A stretch of 64,000 bases of DNA from Acidobacteriaceae bacterium (GCA_003134855.1 PLCS01000014.1:274541-338540); one strand, 5' to 3'; positions 8,896 through 18,876 are shown, numbered from the stretch's first letter. The notes: a model not told the origin generated them from the sequence alone. Numbers and translations are program-made.

Positions 8896-9417
8896 TCACT
8901 TCGCCGGCAGCGTCTCCCGGTCCCGCGAATTCATGAAGGCGCGCCGTCCGCCCTGCGAGCGCAGGTTGGGGTCATAGAGCGGCGGCCGGCCCTGCTCGGC
9001 GTTGAAGCCGCGCGCCAGCTTGGGGTTGGGCTTGAACCTGGGCGGCCCGCCGTAGAACTGCCGCGCATGGCTCACCACCATCCCCGCCCGCCCGTGCATC
9101 GGCCGCACGATCCCACGAACCTGCACGTCCTTATCGCGGTACTTGCGCAGTTCGCCCACATCCTCGCGATCCTCCCACAGGCTCACGAGGGTAAAGCGGC
9201 ACTGCTCGTCCGGCGTCTGCGGCGTGCATACGTCCAGAAACCGCGTCCCATCCGGCAACTCGACCACATCATAGATGTGCGCCGTGACGCAGACGTCCCT
9301 GTTCACCAGCTTGGTGGCTTCATCGGCCGTCACGCAGGGCTTCGGCTTGCCCGCAAAAGCCAGCGCGGGCGCAAGCACAGCCAGCAGCACAACCCAGCCG
9401 AACCGGCGCAGAGCCAC
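8896..9417 (-). CDS. Exported protein with predicted OB-fold domain, function unknown
   Basis: A 173-residue protein starting with GTG at 9417, chosen because AGGAGG lies six bases upstream. The longer frame back to 9477 has no such site. Residues 1-22 are a signal peptide (VALRRFGWVVLLAVLAPALAFA). The middle (about 30-110) reads like a small beta-barrel: VNRDVCVTAHIYDVVELPDG, then CRFTLVSLWED and DVQVRGIVRP, a pattern seen in OB folds. Two or three cysteines could form disulfides in the periplasm. The C-terminal 60 residues are basic and low in structure. It is convergent with the SOD gene, with only seven bases between stops. Confidence 0.65.
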   Translation of the reverse strand: MALRRFGWVVLLAVLAPALAFAGKPKPCVTADEATKLVNRDVCVTAHIYDVVELPDGTRFLDVCTPQTPDEQCRFTLVSLWEDREDVGELRKYRDKDVQVRGIVRPMHGRAGMVVSHARQFYGGPPRFKPNPKLARGFNAEQGRPPLYDPNLRSQGGRRAFMNSRDRETLPAK

Positions 9418-9524
9418 AAATAGCCTCCTACGAAGACTGCCGCAATCGTAGCGCGAATCTGCCGTGAAGGGAAGCAAAACCTCACGTAATTACTCTCATG
9501 GCCGATTTACTATGAGGGGTGTCC

Positions 9525-9767
9525 GTGGCAACGAAGACTGTGAAGCTCAGAAAGCGCGGGAACGGTCTATGGATTACCATCCCCGCGGCCATTGTGAGAG
9601 AGCGCAACCTAAAACCCGGCGATGAGGCACAGTTCGCGCAAATCGGAGAGCAGGAATTTGAGTTGGGCCGCGTTTGCAGTCAATTCGGGGCTGTCGAGAA
9701 GATTCTTACTTTTAGCCGCGTAATGCCGCCGGGACTCGTGACCAGCCAGGAAGAGGCCAATGAGTAG
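9525..9767 (+). CDS. AbrB/MazE-type antitoxin-like DNA-binding protein
   Basis: An 80-residue protein whose first 50 residues match the swapped-hairpin AbrB fold (VKLRKRGNGLWITIPAAIVRERNLKPGDEAQF). Such proteins are transcriptional regulators or antitoxins. GTG at 9525 is preferred over GTG at 9519 because GAGGGG lies five bases upstream. No intact toxin gene follows. A 25-codon frame overlaps the stop codon (9760-9837) and then ends, so the partner is either lost or elsewhere. Confidence 0.7.
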   Translation: MATKTVKLRKRGNGLWITIPAAIVRERNLKPGDEAQFAQIGEQEFELGRVCSQFGAVEKILTFSRVMPPGLVTSQEEANE

Positions 9768-9818
9768 TAGAGTGAAATTTGTGGTTTTCCAGTTCAGAAG
9801 CGAGTCCTGGGGTACCGG

Positions 9819-10346
9819 CTATTTGTTCGGACCATGAGTCGCCGCCTCACCCCAAACCTGCCAAAACTTCATGAGCCCATCCGCGCCGCGCGCATAGTCG
9901 GAATCCGTCTCGACCAATACCGGAATCGTAAACATCCGCAATTGATCTTGGGCATAGATTCCCTCAACAGCGCTGACGGTGACGGCAAACGCAAATACGC
10001 TGGGATTCCTGAATGATGCATCTGCCTTAATCTCAATGATGGTGCTGCCTTTCAGCTGAGGAAAGTTCTTAGGATCGTTGAAGATATCCCGATTTGTCAC
10101 AACGCAGGAATCCGTAGGAAGGCGCTGTGCAAGTTCATCCCGCAATTTAATATCAGCGTCCACCAACCTTTTCGACTGGGCAACCAGCTGAGGTGATGAG
10201 CCAGCGTCGCTCTTAGCTTGCTTGTCCTGAATCAGCAATCCAACTCTTGGAGCGTTTGGATTAGCGCATGTACCCGTCTGCGAAAGAGCGAAGTTTCCTC
10301 CGACAGCGATCCAGAGGAAAACGATTGTGCGTGCAACACGATTCAT
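9819..10346 (-). CDS. Exported hypothetical protein
   Basis: A 175-residue protein not recognised as a named family. Residues 1-22 form a signal peptide (MNRVARTIVFLWIAVGGNFALS) followed by a mature part with one likely disulfide pair (TGTCANPN and TDSCVVTN). The mature part has an alpha/beta pattern and no evident catalytic motif. Location is predicted to be periplasmic. Its 3' end overlaps the small frame that follows the AbrB-type gene. The segment is AT-richer than the housekeeping genes around it, which could mean recent acquisition. Confidence 0.6.
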   Translation of the reverse strand: MNRVARTIVFLWIAVGGNFALSQTGTCANPNAPRVGLLIQDKQAKSDAGSSPQLVAQSKRLVDADIKLRDELAQRLPTDSCVVTNRDIFNDPKNFPQLKGSTIIEIKADASFRNPSVFAFAVTVSAVEGIYAQDQLRMFTIPVLVETDSDYARGADGLMKFWQVWGEAATHGPNK

Positions 10347-10492
10347 AAGACTCCGATCTCCAACATTGACTTTCGTCTAATTTTCGCATACTCTCTTGCC
10401 TATGACGTGCCAAAACAAGGCATTTTTCGCATACCCCAAAATGAGAAAATCAAGTGGACGACAAAATCGCCAATGGCTTAAGGGAGGAAATC

Positions 10493-10984
10493 ATGTCCAA
10501 GCGATCGGTCCAAGAACTTCAGGCCTGTTTGGAAACTACGTTGAGGAAAACAGAAGACGCCGAAATCGAGATCGGGAAGCATAGGGCGGGCAACCCTAAG
10601 GTTGCCTTGCTGCGGCAACTTCGAGACGCATATATCGGCCTTGCTTCGGCCTTGATAAGAAGCATCGAGAGCAAAATGAATACAACCATTTGCGGCGAAT
10701 CGGCTCGGATCAACCAGGAGCGGCATGAAGCTCTGATGGAGCGTGTCGCTTCCGAAAATGAAATGGGTGCAACTGATGGCGGATCAATGACCCAACGCTG
10801 GAACCGGGTAAGGACTGCGACGGAACGGTTGGAGAACGCCCTTCATGTGCACTGGAACCATCAATCGACCTGTCAAATCTGTCTTGCAAATCGTTGTTGC
10901 GCGCCTACCGCGCCCCCACCAACTTTGCGCTCTTTGCCCTCTGCCCGTAGTGGCTCACCACATACTGATCGAGTATCTGTTTGA
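10493..10984 (+). CDS. Hypothetical protein overlapping the 3' end of ispG
   Basis: A 163-residue frame with a good ribosome-binding site (AGGGAGG seven bases before the ATG at 10493). Residues 1-115 are helical and charged ([25 protein letters not shown]) with heptad-like spacing. The last 35 residues are Cys/Pro/Ser-rich and lie over the antisense ispG coding sequence for 80 bases, so the true product may be fixed by only the first part. No function recognised. Confidence 0.5.
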   Translation: MSKRSVQELQACLETTLRKTEDAEIEIGKHRAGNPKVALLRQLRDAYIGLASALIRSIESKMNTTICGESARINQERHEALMERVASENEMGATDGGSMTQRWNRVRTATERLENALHVHWNHQSTCQICLANRCCAPTAPPPTLRSLPSARSGSPHTDRVSV

Positions 10985-12155
10985 ACTCCGCCACAATCGT
11001 ATCCCCGTGCAGCGTCTTGTAGAGCTTCCCGTCCACATAGACCGGCGCTTTAGGTTCCTCAAAGGTTCCCGGCAGGCTGATCCCCAGGTTGGCGTGCTTC
11101 GATTCACCCGGCCCGTTGACCACGCAGCCCATCACCGCCAGCTTCAACTCCTCCACGCCGGGATACTTCTTGCGCCACTCCGGCATCGAGGTCCGCAGAT
11201 AACTCTGAATTTGCTCGGCCAGCTCCTGGAAGTAAGTACTCGTCGTCCGCCCGCACCCTGGGCAACTAGTCACCTGCGGCATGAAGCTGCGAATCCCCAG
11301 CGATTGTAGAATTTGCTGCGCTGCCACGACCTCTTCCGTCCGGTCGCCGCCGGGTTTCGGCGTCAGGCTCACGCGGATGGTGTCGCCGATGCCGGCCAGC
11401 AACAACGGCGCAAGCCCCGCCGTCGAGGCAATCAGCCCCTTCGCGCCCATCCCCGCCTCGGTCAACCCCAGGTGCAACACGTAATCGCAGCGCGCGGCCA
11501 GGTTGGCATATACATCGATCAGGTCGCGCACCCCGCTCACCTTGGCGGAAAGAATAATCTGGTCGCGGCGGAGGCCGTAGCGCTCGGCGGCCGCGGCCGA
11601 CTCCAGCGCGCTCACCACCATCGCCTCCATCATCACGTCGCGCGCGGGCAGCGGCTGCGGCTGGCGGCTGTTCTCGTCCATCATGCGGGTCAGCAGCGAT
11701 TGATCCAGCGATCCCCAGTTCACACCGATGCGCACCGGCTTCTGGTTTTCAACGGCGCACTCCACCATGACCTGAAAATTGTCGTTGTCTTTCTTGCCTA
11801 TCGACGCGTTGCCGGGATTGATGCGGTACTTGGCCAGCGTCCGCGCCGTGGCGGGAAACTTCTTCAGTAGCAGGTGGCCGTTGTAGTGGAAGTCGCCCAC
11901 AATCGGTACACGCAAACCGCGCTTGTCGATGCCCTCCACGATGTAGGGAACAGCCGCCGCGGCATCCTCGTTGTTCACCGTGACACGCACGATCTCCGAG
12001 CCCGCCAAGGCCAACGCCGCTACCTGTTCGATGGTGCCTGCAACGTCCGCCGTGTCGGTGTTGGTCATCGACTGCACGACGACCGGAACCTCCCAGCCCA
12101 CGCGAACCTGCCCGATGCTGACCGTTCCCGTTTTTCTGCGCTGAATCTCCGCCAT
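10905..12155 (-). CDS. ispG: 4-hydroxy-3-methylbut-2-enyl diphosphate synthase
   Basis: A 416-residue enzyme of the non-mevalonate isoprenoid pathway that reduces methylerythritol cyclodiphosphate to HMBPP using a [4Fe-4S] cluster. The N-terminal TIM-barrel half begins with the family start [22 protein letters not shown]. The C-terminal half carries the three cluster cysteines in SCPGCGR and [10 protein letters not shown], plus the glutamate ligand. Length is that of the long two-domain bacterial form without the insert. Single gene, minus strand. Confidence 0.95.
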   Translation of the reverse strand: MAEIQRRKTGTVSIGQVRVGWEVPVVVQSMTNTDTADVAGTIEQVAALALAGSEIVRVTVNNEDAAAAVPYIVEGIDKRGLRVPIVGDFHYNGHLLLKKFPATARTLAKYRINPGNASIGKKDNDNFQVMVECAVENQKPVRIGVNWGSLDQSLLTRMMDENSRQPQPLPARDVMMEAMVVSALESAAAAERYGLRRDQIILSAKVSGVRDLIDVYANLAARCDYVLHLGLTEAGMGAKGLIASTAGLAPLLLAGIGDTIRVSLTPKPGGDRTEEVVAAQQILQSLGIRSFMPQVTSCPGCGRTTSTYFQELAEQIQSYLRTSMPEWRKKYPGVEELKLAVMGCVVNGPGESKHANLGISLPGTFEEPKAPVYVDGKLYKTLHGDTIVAEFKQILDQYVVSHYGQRAKSAKLVGAR

Positions 12156-12191
12156 GCCTCTAGTTTACCTGCAAATCCTGCCGGTCGCGGC

Positions 12192-13037
12192 CTAAGCGCC
12201 GATTCCGCTCACCTTGATCAGCAGCCATTCCAGAACACGCGATGGCAGCAGCCGCTTGAGCGCCAGCCCCAGGTGCGCATCCCAGCCAAAGACGTAGCGC
12301 AGCCTGGGCAGCGGATCGTTGAGTATCGCCGCAATTCCATCAGCGACAATCTGCGGGTTGGCCTTCAGTTTGCCTCTCTCGCGCTGGCTCATCAGACGCG
12401 CGATGCGAGCGGCGTTGAGGGAGTTGGCATCCTGTGCGGAAGCGGAAAGAATCGCATTGCGAGTCCATATGTTGGTTTCAAACGAACCCGGTTCGACCAG
12501 CACAACCTGAATCCCCAGCGGCTTCATCTCCAGCCGCAGCGACTCGGCCCATCCCTCCAGCGCAAACTTCGAGGCCACGTAGCTGCCGACGCCCGGAAAG
12601 CCGATGCGCCCGGAGATCGACGAAAGTATGACAACGTGCCCCGCTCCCTGCCGACGCAACTGAGGCAGAAAGGCCCGTGTCACCGCCGTCGCGCCAAAGA
12701 AGTTAGTCTGGAACTGCTGCCGTAGCTCCGCGTCCGTAACATCCTCTGCGAAGCCTGCCATGGCGAAGCCCGCATTACTAACGACTGCATCGAGCGAGTC
12801 AGCACGTGCGGCAATCGTTGCGGCAAGCTCCGCAATTTGGTCGGCGTTGGTTACGTCCAAAGCGAGAAACTCGATGCGGTCGAGAACGCCATCCGTGCGG
12901 GCAGCCTCCTCCAGCTTGCCGCGGCGGTTGAGATCGCGCATGGTGGCCAGCACACGCCATCCACGCCGCGCCAGAGCAACAGTGGTCAGCAAGCCAAAGC
13001 CGCTGGATGCGCCTGTAATGAGTGCAACCTTTGTCAT
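12192..13037 (-). CDS. Short-chain dehydrogenase/reductase
   Basis: A 281-residue NAD(P)-dependent oxidoreductase of the classical SDR family. The cofactor motif TGASSGFG is at residues 8-15, NAG at about 90, the catalytic serine in ILSSISG and the YxxxK pair in SYVASK. Its start overlaps the stop of the upstream glycosyltransferase gene by four bases (ATGA), so it is translated as part of the same minus-strand operon. The substrate is unknown; the operon suggests cell-surface sugar or lipid metabolism, but SDRs are versatile and this is only context. Confidence 0.85.
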   Translation of the reverse strand: MTKVALITGASSGFGLLTTVALARRGWRVLATMRDLNRRGKLEEAARTDGVLDRIEFLALDVTNADQIAELAATIAARADSLDAVVSNAGFAMAGFAEDVTDAELRQQFQTNFFGATAVTRAFLPQLRRQGAGHVVILSSISGRIGFPGVGSYVASKFALEGWAESLRLEMKPLGIQVVLVEPGSFETNIWTRNAILSASAQDANSLNAARIARLMSQRERGKLKANPQIVADGIAAILNDPLPRLRYVFGWDAHLGLALKRLLPSRVLEWLLIKVSGIGA

Positions 13038-14137
13038 ACTTTCGCCGCATGCTCCAGCAACTCCACATATCTGGAGATAACATCAGGCCAGCGATATTCT
13101 GCACGCGCGCGCATCCTGGATGCCTCTCTAAGTCGCGCCCGTTCATGATCTTCCCGCTCTGCAAGATCAATAGCCTTGGTAAGTTCCGGAACATCTGCAA
13201 AATAATACCCACACGGCCCCAGTGTCTCGCGGTTAAAGGGGTTATCGTGCGCATAAATCAGGTTGCCGCAGCCCATCGCCTCCAAAAGTGAAGGATTCGT
13301 TCCACCGACGCTATGCCCGTGCAGATAGGCAAAAGAATGGTAGCGAAGGCAAGTCAGCTTGACCTGGTCGTACACGGTACCGATCATCCATATCCTCGGA
13401 TCCTTAACCGCGCGGAGCTGTTCTACGTAGCCCGTCTTGGCCAGATGATCGCCTGCCACGATGAGTCTCTTGTTGCTGCGGGATTGTTGAAACGCCCGAA
13501 GAATCTCCAGCACGTGGTTTTCAGGCTCAAGGCGGCAGACGACAAGATAGTAGCTCTCCGAAAATAGATTCCACTCGGAAAGCGGCGGCTCCGAAGGAGG
13601 CTCTTCGATCACATCGCAGCCATAACGAATCACGGTGCACGCCCTAACCCTGCCATGACGATCTGCAAGACTTTCAGCAATGGCTTCCGCATCCGCGATG
13701 ATGCGATTGGCTGAATAAAGAGAAATCCATTCCATCAGACGGAAATAACTCTTCGCGATAATACCCCACTTGGCGCGCGCCCATTCCAGACCGTCCGGAT
13801 TGATCCACACCTCGGCGCCCCACAACCGGGGAATCAGGCAAAACGGAGCAGCGCCATAGCCAAGCATATACACAACGTCATATTTCCGGCGAGCCGCCCA
13901 CAGGCATTGCAGGTCATAGAGGATCGTCTGAAGGGGGCCGAGGGGAGGCGCGGAGACGTATCGCAGTTTTACTCCCTGAAAAACATCAGACTCACTGGAT
14001 TCGCCGGATTCGCAAAAGACCGTCACATCGTAACCACGCTCGGAGAGTCCGACCCCTAGCTTTTCGGCAAAGGTCTCAAACCCGCCATAGCGAGCCGGAA
14101 TTCCGCGCGTGCCAAGGATGGCAATCTTCATCTTCAT
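13034..14137 (-). CDS. Glycosyltransferase with DUF1972 N-domain (rhamnosyltransferase-like)
   Basis: A 367-residue GT-B glycosyltransferase. The N-terminal part has the DUF1972 signature KIAILGTRGIPARYGGFETF, known from WchF/Cps2T-type rhamnosyltransferases of capsule loci. The C-terminal part has the nucleotide-sugar-binding segment HSVGGTNPSLLEAMGCGN. No membrane segment is visible, so it is probably cytoplasmic or membrane-peripheral. The ATG at 14137 overlaps the preceding gene's stop (ATGA). The nearby dTDP-rhamnose genes make rhamnose transfer a reasonable guess. Confidence 0.85.
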   Translation of the reverse strand: MKMKIAILGTRGIPARYGGFETFAEKLGVGLSERGYDVTVFCESGESSESDVFQGVKLRYVSAPPLGPLQTILYDLQCLWAARRKYDVVYMLGYGAAPFCLIPRLWGAEVWINPDGLEWARAKWGIIAKSYFRLMEWISLYSANRIIADAEAIAESLADRHGRVRACTVIRYGCDVIEEPPSEPPLSEWNLFSESYYLVVCRLEPENHVLEILRAFQQSRSNKRLIVAGDHLAKTGYVEQLRAVKDPRIWMIGTVYDQVKLTCLRYHSFAYLHGHSVGGTNPSLLEAMGCGNLIYAHDNPFNRETLGPCGYYFADVPELTKAIDLAEREDHERARLREASRMRARAEYRWPDVISRYVELLEHAAKV

Positions 14138-15342
14138 ATCTGCCCGTGATGCACTCGAAGTGGAATATCCAATGCGGCATAACACTGATTGAATGCAGTA
14201 AGCACGGACGTCATGGTGAAATGTTCTTCAAAGCGCCGTCTGGATTCAATACCCATCCGCCTGCATGCTTCAGGATCGCACAGAAGAGCGCGGAGTACAT
14301 CTGCCAATGCCACGACATCGCGAGGAGGAACCAAACGCCCGTTTACCCCCTCAACGACAACTTCCCGGCAACCCGGCATATCAGTTGTCACTATAGCGCA
14401 ACCTGCGGCACAAGCCTCTACCAGAGCACGCGGCAGTCCTTCTCGGTAATAGGAAGGCAAACAGAAGATGTCTGATTTGTTCAGAAGCTCCGGAACATCT
14501 GTACGGTAGCCAAGCCATTTGACCACGCCTTCTGCTTCGGCAGATCGCAATTCCTTGCGGGTTAGCGACGCCGGATTGCTTTCGTCGATATCGCCTGCGA
14601 AAAGCAATTCGAATCGAAGGCCCTCGCGGTGCAGTATCCGCGCTGCCTCGATCAACTGAAGAATACCCTTGTATCGAATCATGCGGCAAACACATAATAT
14701 AGTAATAACAAGATTATTATGGGGCATCGGGATAATTGCGTCAGAATCAAGTCCCGCGCTTGGTATCACAATACTCTTTGTAGCTCTCACGACGTTGTTA
14801 TCAATGAAGAATAATCGATCGTCAGGATTCTCCAGCGCCATGACAGAACGAGATTTCCTGAACACTTGCCTAAGTCCATAAATAACCAATGGGCGAAGAG
14901 CAGAATATACCCACTTATCTTCGACAAACAAGCTTCCCAATCCAGTGATTGCGGCAAGCAGAGAAGCGTTCTTGCGCCATCGAATCAGCATTCCACCTAG
15001 CAGCACATTCTTAAGCGAAACCAGATGCACTAAATCAGGATCGCACGAGTGAATAATTGCACGCAGGTCCAGTATCCCTTTGATCTCCTCTATTGGATTC
15101 CCAACTCCTATCTTGATCCGAAGGGGAATAAACTGCATCCCGGCATTGATTGCGCGTTCCGGGCTTGCCCCGTCTCGGGCAGCAACGATAACATCCCATC
15201 CAGCTTCCTGTATCGCTGTCGCAAGCACCCAGAAATGGCTATATAAGAAGCCTATCTCATTCAGAACAATGAGATACCGGGAGCGGCGCCCCACACTTAG
15301 CTGTGGGTTGGAATCTGCATCCATTGTTCTGCCGTCTGTCAT
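14134..15342 (-). CDS. GT4-family glycosyltransferase
   Basis: A 402-residue glycosyltransferase with the GT-B two-domain layout. The C-terminal domain has CRMIRYKGILQLIEAARIL and the EX7E-type segment REGLPRALVEACAAGCAIV that binds the nucleotide sugar. The start at 15342 was chosen for the AGAAGG site upstream; the frame extends further to 15429 without one. It is the first gene of a three-gene operon (glycosyltransferase, glycosyltransferase, SDR). It resembles undecaprenyl-linked repeat-unit glycosyltransferases, but donor and acceptor are not identifiable. Confidence 0.85.
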   Translation of the reverse strand: MTDGRTMDADSNPQLSVGRRSRYLIVLNEIGFLYSHFWVLATAIQEAGWDVIVAARDGASPERAINAGMQFIPLRIKIGVGNPIEEIKGILDLRAIIHSCDPDLVHLVSLKNVLLGGMLIRWRKNASLLAAITGLGSLFVEDKWVYSALRPLVIYGLRQVFRKSRSVMALENPDDRLFFIDNNVVRATKSIVIPSAGLDSDAIIPMPHNNLVITILCVCRMIRYKGILQLIEAARILHREGLRFELLFAGDIDESNPASLTRKELRSAEAEGVVKWLGYRTDVPELLNKSDIFCLPSYYREGLPRALVEACAAGCAIVTTDMPGCREVVVEGVNGRLVPPRDVVALADVLRALLCDPEACRRMGIESRRRFEEHFTMTSVLTAFNQCYAALDIPLRVHHGQI

Positions 15343-15805
15343 GATGCACCTTCTCTCAGAGCTTATGACAAAGACACCCGCGCGTGATGCTGGAACCCGG
15401 CGACCCTCGTCATCAAGCAGCCGTTTCACCCATAGTCAAAGCATATCATTGACAGTGAGATGTCAAGCCTGGAATCTGTTTCGCTGAAAAGTGATTCCTA
15501 GTGCGGCGAGTTAGTGAAACGCAACTAACGCCTACTGTTGCGAAACGGGAGGATGGCGGCGCTGCCACTCGCGCATTAACGAAAACAAATTCAAGCAGCA
15601 ATCGGCCCTCATAAGGGCTTTCAATCCGGGCCTGGTCATGCGCCAACTCATACTGTAACCATATGATACGGAAATGATGAACCTTTCGATATGCGTGCCC
15701 CAGGTTCCGCTTTTGGAACCTGGGGCTACACGATCATGCGGTCATGGTACAAGCGAGCGCAGAAACAGCGCGAGTGTTGAAACACCCGCCGCCACTAAAT
15801 GCTTC
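15343..15805. other. Intergenic region between glycosyltransferase operon and glucokinase
   Basis: 463 bases with no credible gene. It should contain the promoter of the minus-strand glycosyltransferase operon. An in-place repeat hairpin is at 15694-15727. A short inverted motif around GTGAAACGCAAC / GTTGCGAAAC is seen near 15515-15545 and could be an operator. Confidence 0.4.
15694..15727. repeat. GTGCCCC-type palindromic repeat, copy 1
   Basis: A perfect 12-bp stem (GCCCCAGGTTCC with GGAACCTGGGGC) around a six-base loop GCTTTT, preceded by GT. Two other elements in the window (about 35010 and 40560) start with the same GTGCCCCA and also fold into long hairpins. No coding function. It could act as a terminator for the glucokinase transcript, but the T-run is in the loop, not after the stem. 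Confidence 0.65.
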
Positions 15806-16564
15806 TTACCCCTGATCCCGCCACAGCACCACGCCGCCCAGCAGCCCGCTCTCATTCGAGACAATACTCACGTTTTTTGCCGGTGTGAAGAGGATCTTTT
15901 TTGTGTTGCCGCCGCCCAGATAGAGGTGGTCCCAGTTGAAGAGCGCCTCGGTCTGCGTGATCGCGGCCTGGAGGAAGTCGTTCCAGCGCGCCTTGCCGAA
16001 TTTGTCCAGGCCGCGGCGGCCCAGGTAGTCCTCGTAGGTCATGCCCTTCTTGCGCCAGGGGTGGTGGCCCAGCTCCAGGCCGGGGCAGAGGTGGCCGTTT
16101 GTAAAGAGCGCCGCGCCGAGGCCAGTGCCCAGCGTCAGCACCAGCTCCACGCCGTGGCCCTGGATCGCCCCATAGCCGGCCACATCGGCGTCGTTGCCCA
16201 CGCGCACCGGCTTCTTCCAGCGCTTTTCCAGTTCGGCTTGCAGCGGGAAGCCCCCCACCCACAGTGGGTGCAGGTTGAAGGCGCCGAAGGTGCAGCCGTG
16301 TTTGACCACACCGGGGAAGCCCACTGAGACTCGGTCGAAATCCGCAAACAGCTTGCGCAACTCATCCAGCCCGCCCAGCACCGCCTCCGGCGTTGGCACG
16401 GCAGGGGTTACGACGCGCTGGCGCTCGCTGACCGGCTTACCGGACGGGTCCAGCAGCATGGCCTTCAGCCCCGAGCCGCCAATGTCGATCGACATGGTGA
16501 TGGGACCGGTTGGGTTGGACGAAGCGATTGAGGCAGCGACGGGCGTGGAAATTTCAGGAGTCAT
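15806..16564 (-). CDS. ROK-family polyphosphate-type glucokinase
   Basis: A 252-residue sugar kinase of the polyphosphate glucokinase branch of the ROK family, phosphorylating glucose to glucose 6-phosphate with polyphosphate and/or ATP. The phosphate loop SIDIGGSGLKAMLLD starts at about residue 24, followed by VGFPGVV, the sugar-binding VGNDADVAGYG and LTLGTGLGAALF. The zinc-binding CXCGXXGC motif of regulatory ROK proteins is absent. ATG at 16564 was taken as start; ATG before SIDIGG is an alternative. Stands alone between the two surface-polysaccharide clusters. Confidence 0.82.
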   Translation of the reverse strand: MTPEISTPVAASIASSNPTGPITMSIDIGGSGLKAMLLDPSGKPVSERQRVVTPAVPTPEAVLGGLDELRKLFADFDRVSVGFPGVVKHGCTFGAFNLHPLWVGGFPLQAELEKRWKKPVRVGNDADVAGYGAIQGHGVELVLTLGTGLGAALFTNGHLCPGLELGHHPWRKKGMTYEDYLGRRGLDKFGKARWNDFLQAAITQTEALFNWDHLYLGGGNTKKILFTPAKNVSIVSNESGLLGGVVLWRDQG

Positions 16565-16894
16565 CAGCAGGAATTGTACAGCTTGCGGCCGGAATTGCAA
16601 CTGCGGTGTGATTGCTCCTGCTGAATGCGGGCAGTTCCAGAGTGGGAATGTCTGCCAACTCCGAGCAGCCAAATCCAGCTTCGTAGCAATTCGCCGGATT
16701 GTGGGACAGCAATCTGTCTTGTATTGAATCATTGGCCATGCTAGCCTAACGTGGTGTGAGCCTTCCGCGGGCACCGGGAGAATCATCTACCGCAGGGCTT
16801 GATTTGCTCTCGAATGGCTTGTTTCGTGCGAGTGCATGATCGAACGGGCTGTCGTCCTCTCCCTAATTCCAACGCTCGAAGGATCTCTGGAACG
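16565..16894. other. Divergent intergenic region, glucokinase / rfb operon
   Basis: 330 bases expected to hold two divergent promoters. No hairpin, gene or clear -35/-10 pair stands out. An in-frame extension of rfbB runs back through it to 16799 but has no ribosome-binding site. Confidence 0.35.
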
Positions 16895-17983
16895 ATGACA
16901 AATGTCAGGAACACCATCCTCGTCACTGGCGGCGCGGGGTTTATCGGCTCTAACTTTGTTCTGCAGTGGATCAGAAATTGCAGCGATGCCGTGGTCAATC
17001 TGGATCTGCTCACTTATGCAGGCAATCCGGATAATCTCGCGGCCATCGAGGACGATTCCCGGCACAAGTTGGTGCGCGGCGATATTTGTGACGCGGAGTT
17101 GGTGGCCGCATTGCTGCGCGAGCATCGGCCCAAATTCATCGTCCATTTCGCCGCGGAAAGCCACGTGGATCGCTCGATTGTCGATCCAGGCGCCTTTATT
17201 CGCACCAACGTACAGGGAACCTTCACGCTGCTTGAACAGGCCCGGCTCTATTGGTCGGAGCTGGACGAGGCTGGCCGAAAAGAATTCCGCTTCCTGCACA
17301 TCTCTACAGACGAGGTCTATGGAACGCTCGGTCCGGACGATCCGGCCTTTTCCGAGATCTCGGCCTATGCCCCCAACAGTCCTTATGCAGCCTCAAAGGC
17401 GGCCTCGGACCATCTGGCTCGAGCCTACTTTCACACCTATGGCTTGCCCGTACTCACGACTAACTGCTCGAATAACTATGGGCCGTTTCAGTTTCCTGAA
17501 AAGCTGATTCCGCTGGTGATCCTGAATGCCCTCGAAGGCAAGCCGCTGCCCGTCTATGGCGACGGTTGTAACGTGCGCGACTGGCTGTTTGTGGAAGACC
17601 ACTGTTCGGCCATCTGCGCCGTGCTGGATAGGGGTCGCGTGGGAGAAACTTATAACATTGGCGGCAACAGTGAACGGAAGAATCTGGATGTGGTGACGGC
17701 GATTTGTGATCTTGTCGACGATCTGCGCCCCGATACCGCGCTCGGGCCGCGCAGCAAGCTCATCACTTTTGTTGCCGACCGCCCCGGACATGACCGCCGT
17801 TACGCTATTGACGCCACGAAAATCAGCCGCGAGCTTGGATGGCGGCCGGATGAGGAGTTCATCAGCGGACTGCGTAAAACGGTGGCGTGGTACCTTGATC
17901 ATGGCTCCTGGGTTCAGAGTGTTCGCACTGGAGCTTACAGGGACTGGATTAGAAAGAACTATGAGGAGAGGCTTCCACAATGA
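16895..17983 (+). CDS. rfbB: dTDP-glucose 4,6-dehydratase
   Basis: A 362-residue extended SDR enzyme that converts dTDP-glucose to dTDP-4-keto-6-deoxyglucose, the second step of dTDP-L-rhamnose synthesis. The NAD-binding motif [10 protein letters not shown] begins at about residue 10. The catalytic Asp-Glu pair is in [12 protein letters not shown] and the Tyr/Lys pair in [12 protein letters not shown]. Start ATG 16895 agrees with the family N-terminus and follows AAGGAT. First gene of rfbBACD; the stop overlaps the next start by four bases. Confidence 0.96.
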   Translation: MTNVRNTILVTGGAGFIGSNFVLQWIRNCSDAVVNLDLLTYAGNPDNLAAIEDDSRHKLVRGDICDAELVAALLREHRPKFIVHFAAESHVDRSIVDPGAFIRTNVQGTFTLLEQARLYWSELDEAGRKEFRFLHISTDEVYGTLGPDDPAFSEISAYAPNSPYAASKAASDHLARAYFHTYGLPVLTTNCSNNYGPFQFPEKLIPLVILNALEGKPLPVYGDGCNVRDWLFVEDHCSAICAVLDRGRVGETYNIGGNSERKNLDVVTAICDLVDDLRPDTALGPRSKLITFVADRPGHDRRYAIDATKISRELGWRPDEEFISGLRKTVAWYLDHGSWVQSVRTGAYRDWIRKNYEERLPQ

Positions 17984-18876
17984 AGGCAATCATTCTTGCG
18001 GGCGGATCTGGAACCCGGCTCTACCCTGTAACGCAGGTAGTCTCAAAACAGCTCCTGCCGGTATATGATAAGCCGATGATCTACTACCCGCTTAGCACTT
18101 TGATGCTGGCGGGGCTGCGCGACATTCTTATTATTTCCACTCCGCAGGATACCACTCGCTTTGCGGAATTGCTGGGCAATGGCAATCAGTGGGGCATCAA
18201 TCTGAATTATGCCGTGCAGCCCAGCCCAGACGGCCTTGCGCAGGCCTTTCTGATTGGGCGCGATTTTATCGCCGGAGATACGAGTGCGTTGATTCTGGGC
18301 GATAACATCTTCTACGGTCAATCGTTCTCGGCGCATTTGCAGCGCGCGGCGTCTGTGAAGCATGGAGCGGTCGTCTTTGCCTATCCCGTGCAGGATCCGG
18401 AACGCTACGGTGTAGTGGAGTTCGATGAATCGGGCCGCGCCATCAGTCTTGAAGAGAAGCCCAAGTCTCCCAAGTCTCGGTATGCTGTAACCGGCCTCTA
18501 TTTCTACGACAGTGAAGTGGTAAGCCTCGCCGCTTCCCTCAAGCCATCGACTCGGGGCGAACTGGAGATCACAGATTTGAATCGGCTTTATCTGGAAGCG
18601 GGCAGCCTGAAGGTGCAGGTGATGAGCCGTGGAATGGCGTGGCTCGATACTGGCACGCATGATTCGCTTCTTGATGCCGGTCTTTTTGTTCAGACGATTG
18701 AGCGGCGTCAGGGGCTACAGATTGCCTGCCCGGAAGAAATTTCATATCGCCTGGGATACATTAATGCTGACCAGCTCGAAGAGTTGGCTCGACCGGTACG
18801 CAAGAGTGGCTATGGGCAATATCTGCTTGCCCTCAGAAACGAGCAGCGATTTACTATTGAGGCGGACGCGAGATGA
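17980..18876 (+). CDS. rfbA: Glucose-1-phosphate thymidylyltransferase
   Basis: A 298-residue nucleotidyltransferase that makes dTDP-glucose from dTTP and glucose 1-phosphate, the first step of the rhamnose pathway. The N-terminal pyrophosphorylase signature [12 protein letters not shown] is at residues 4-15, with the sugar-binding KPMIYYPLS and [20 protein letters not shown]. Length is exactly typical. Coupled by ATGA overlaps to rfbB upstream and rfbC downstream. Confidence 0.97.
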   Translation: MKAIILAGGSGTRLYPVTQVVSKQLLPVYDKPMIYYPLSTLMLAGLRDILIISTPQDTTRFAELLGNGNQWGINLNYAVQPSPDGLAQAFLIGRDFIAGDTSALILGDNIFYGQSFSAHLQRAASVKHGAVVFAYPVQDPERYGVVEFDESGRAISLEEKPKSPKSRYAVTGLYFYDSEVVSLAASLKPSTRGELEITDLNRLYLEAGSLKVQVMSRGMAWLDTGTHDSLLDAGLFVQTIERRQGLQIACPEEISYRLGYINADQLEELARPVRKSGYGQYLLALRNEQRFTIEADAR

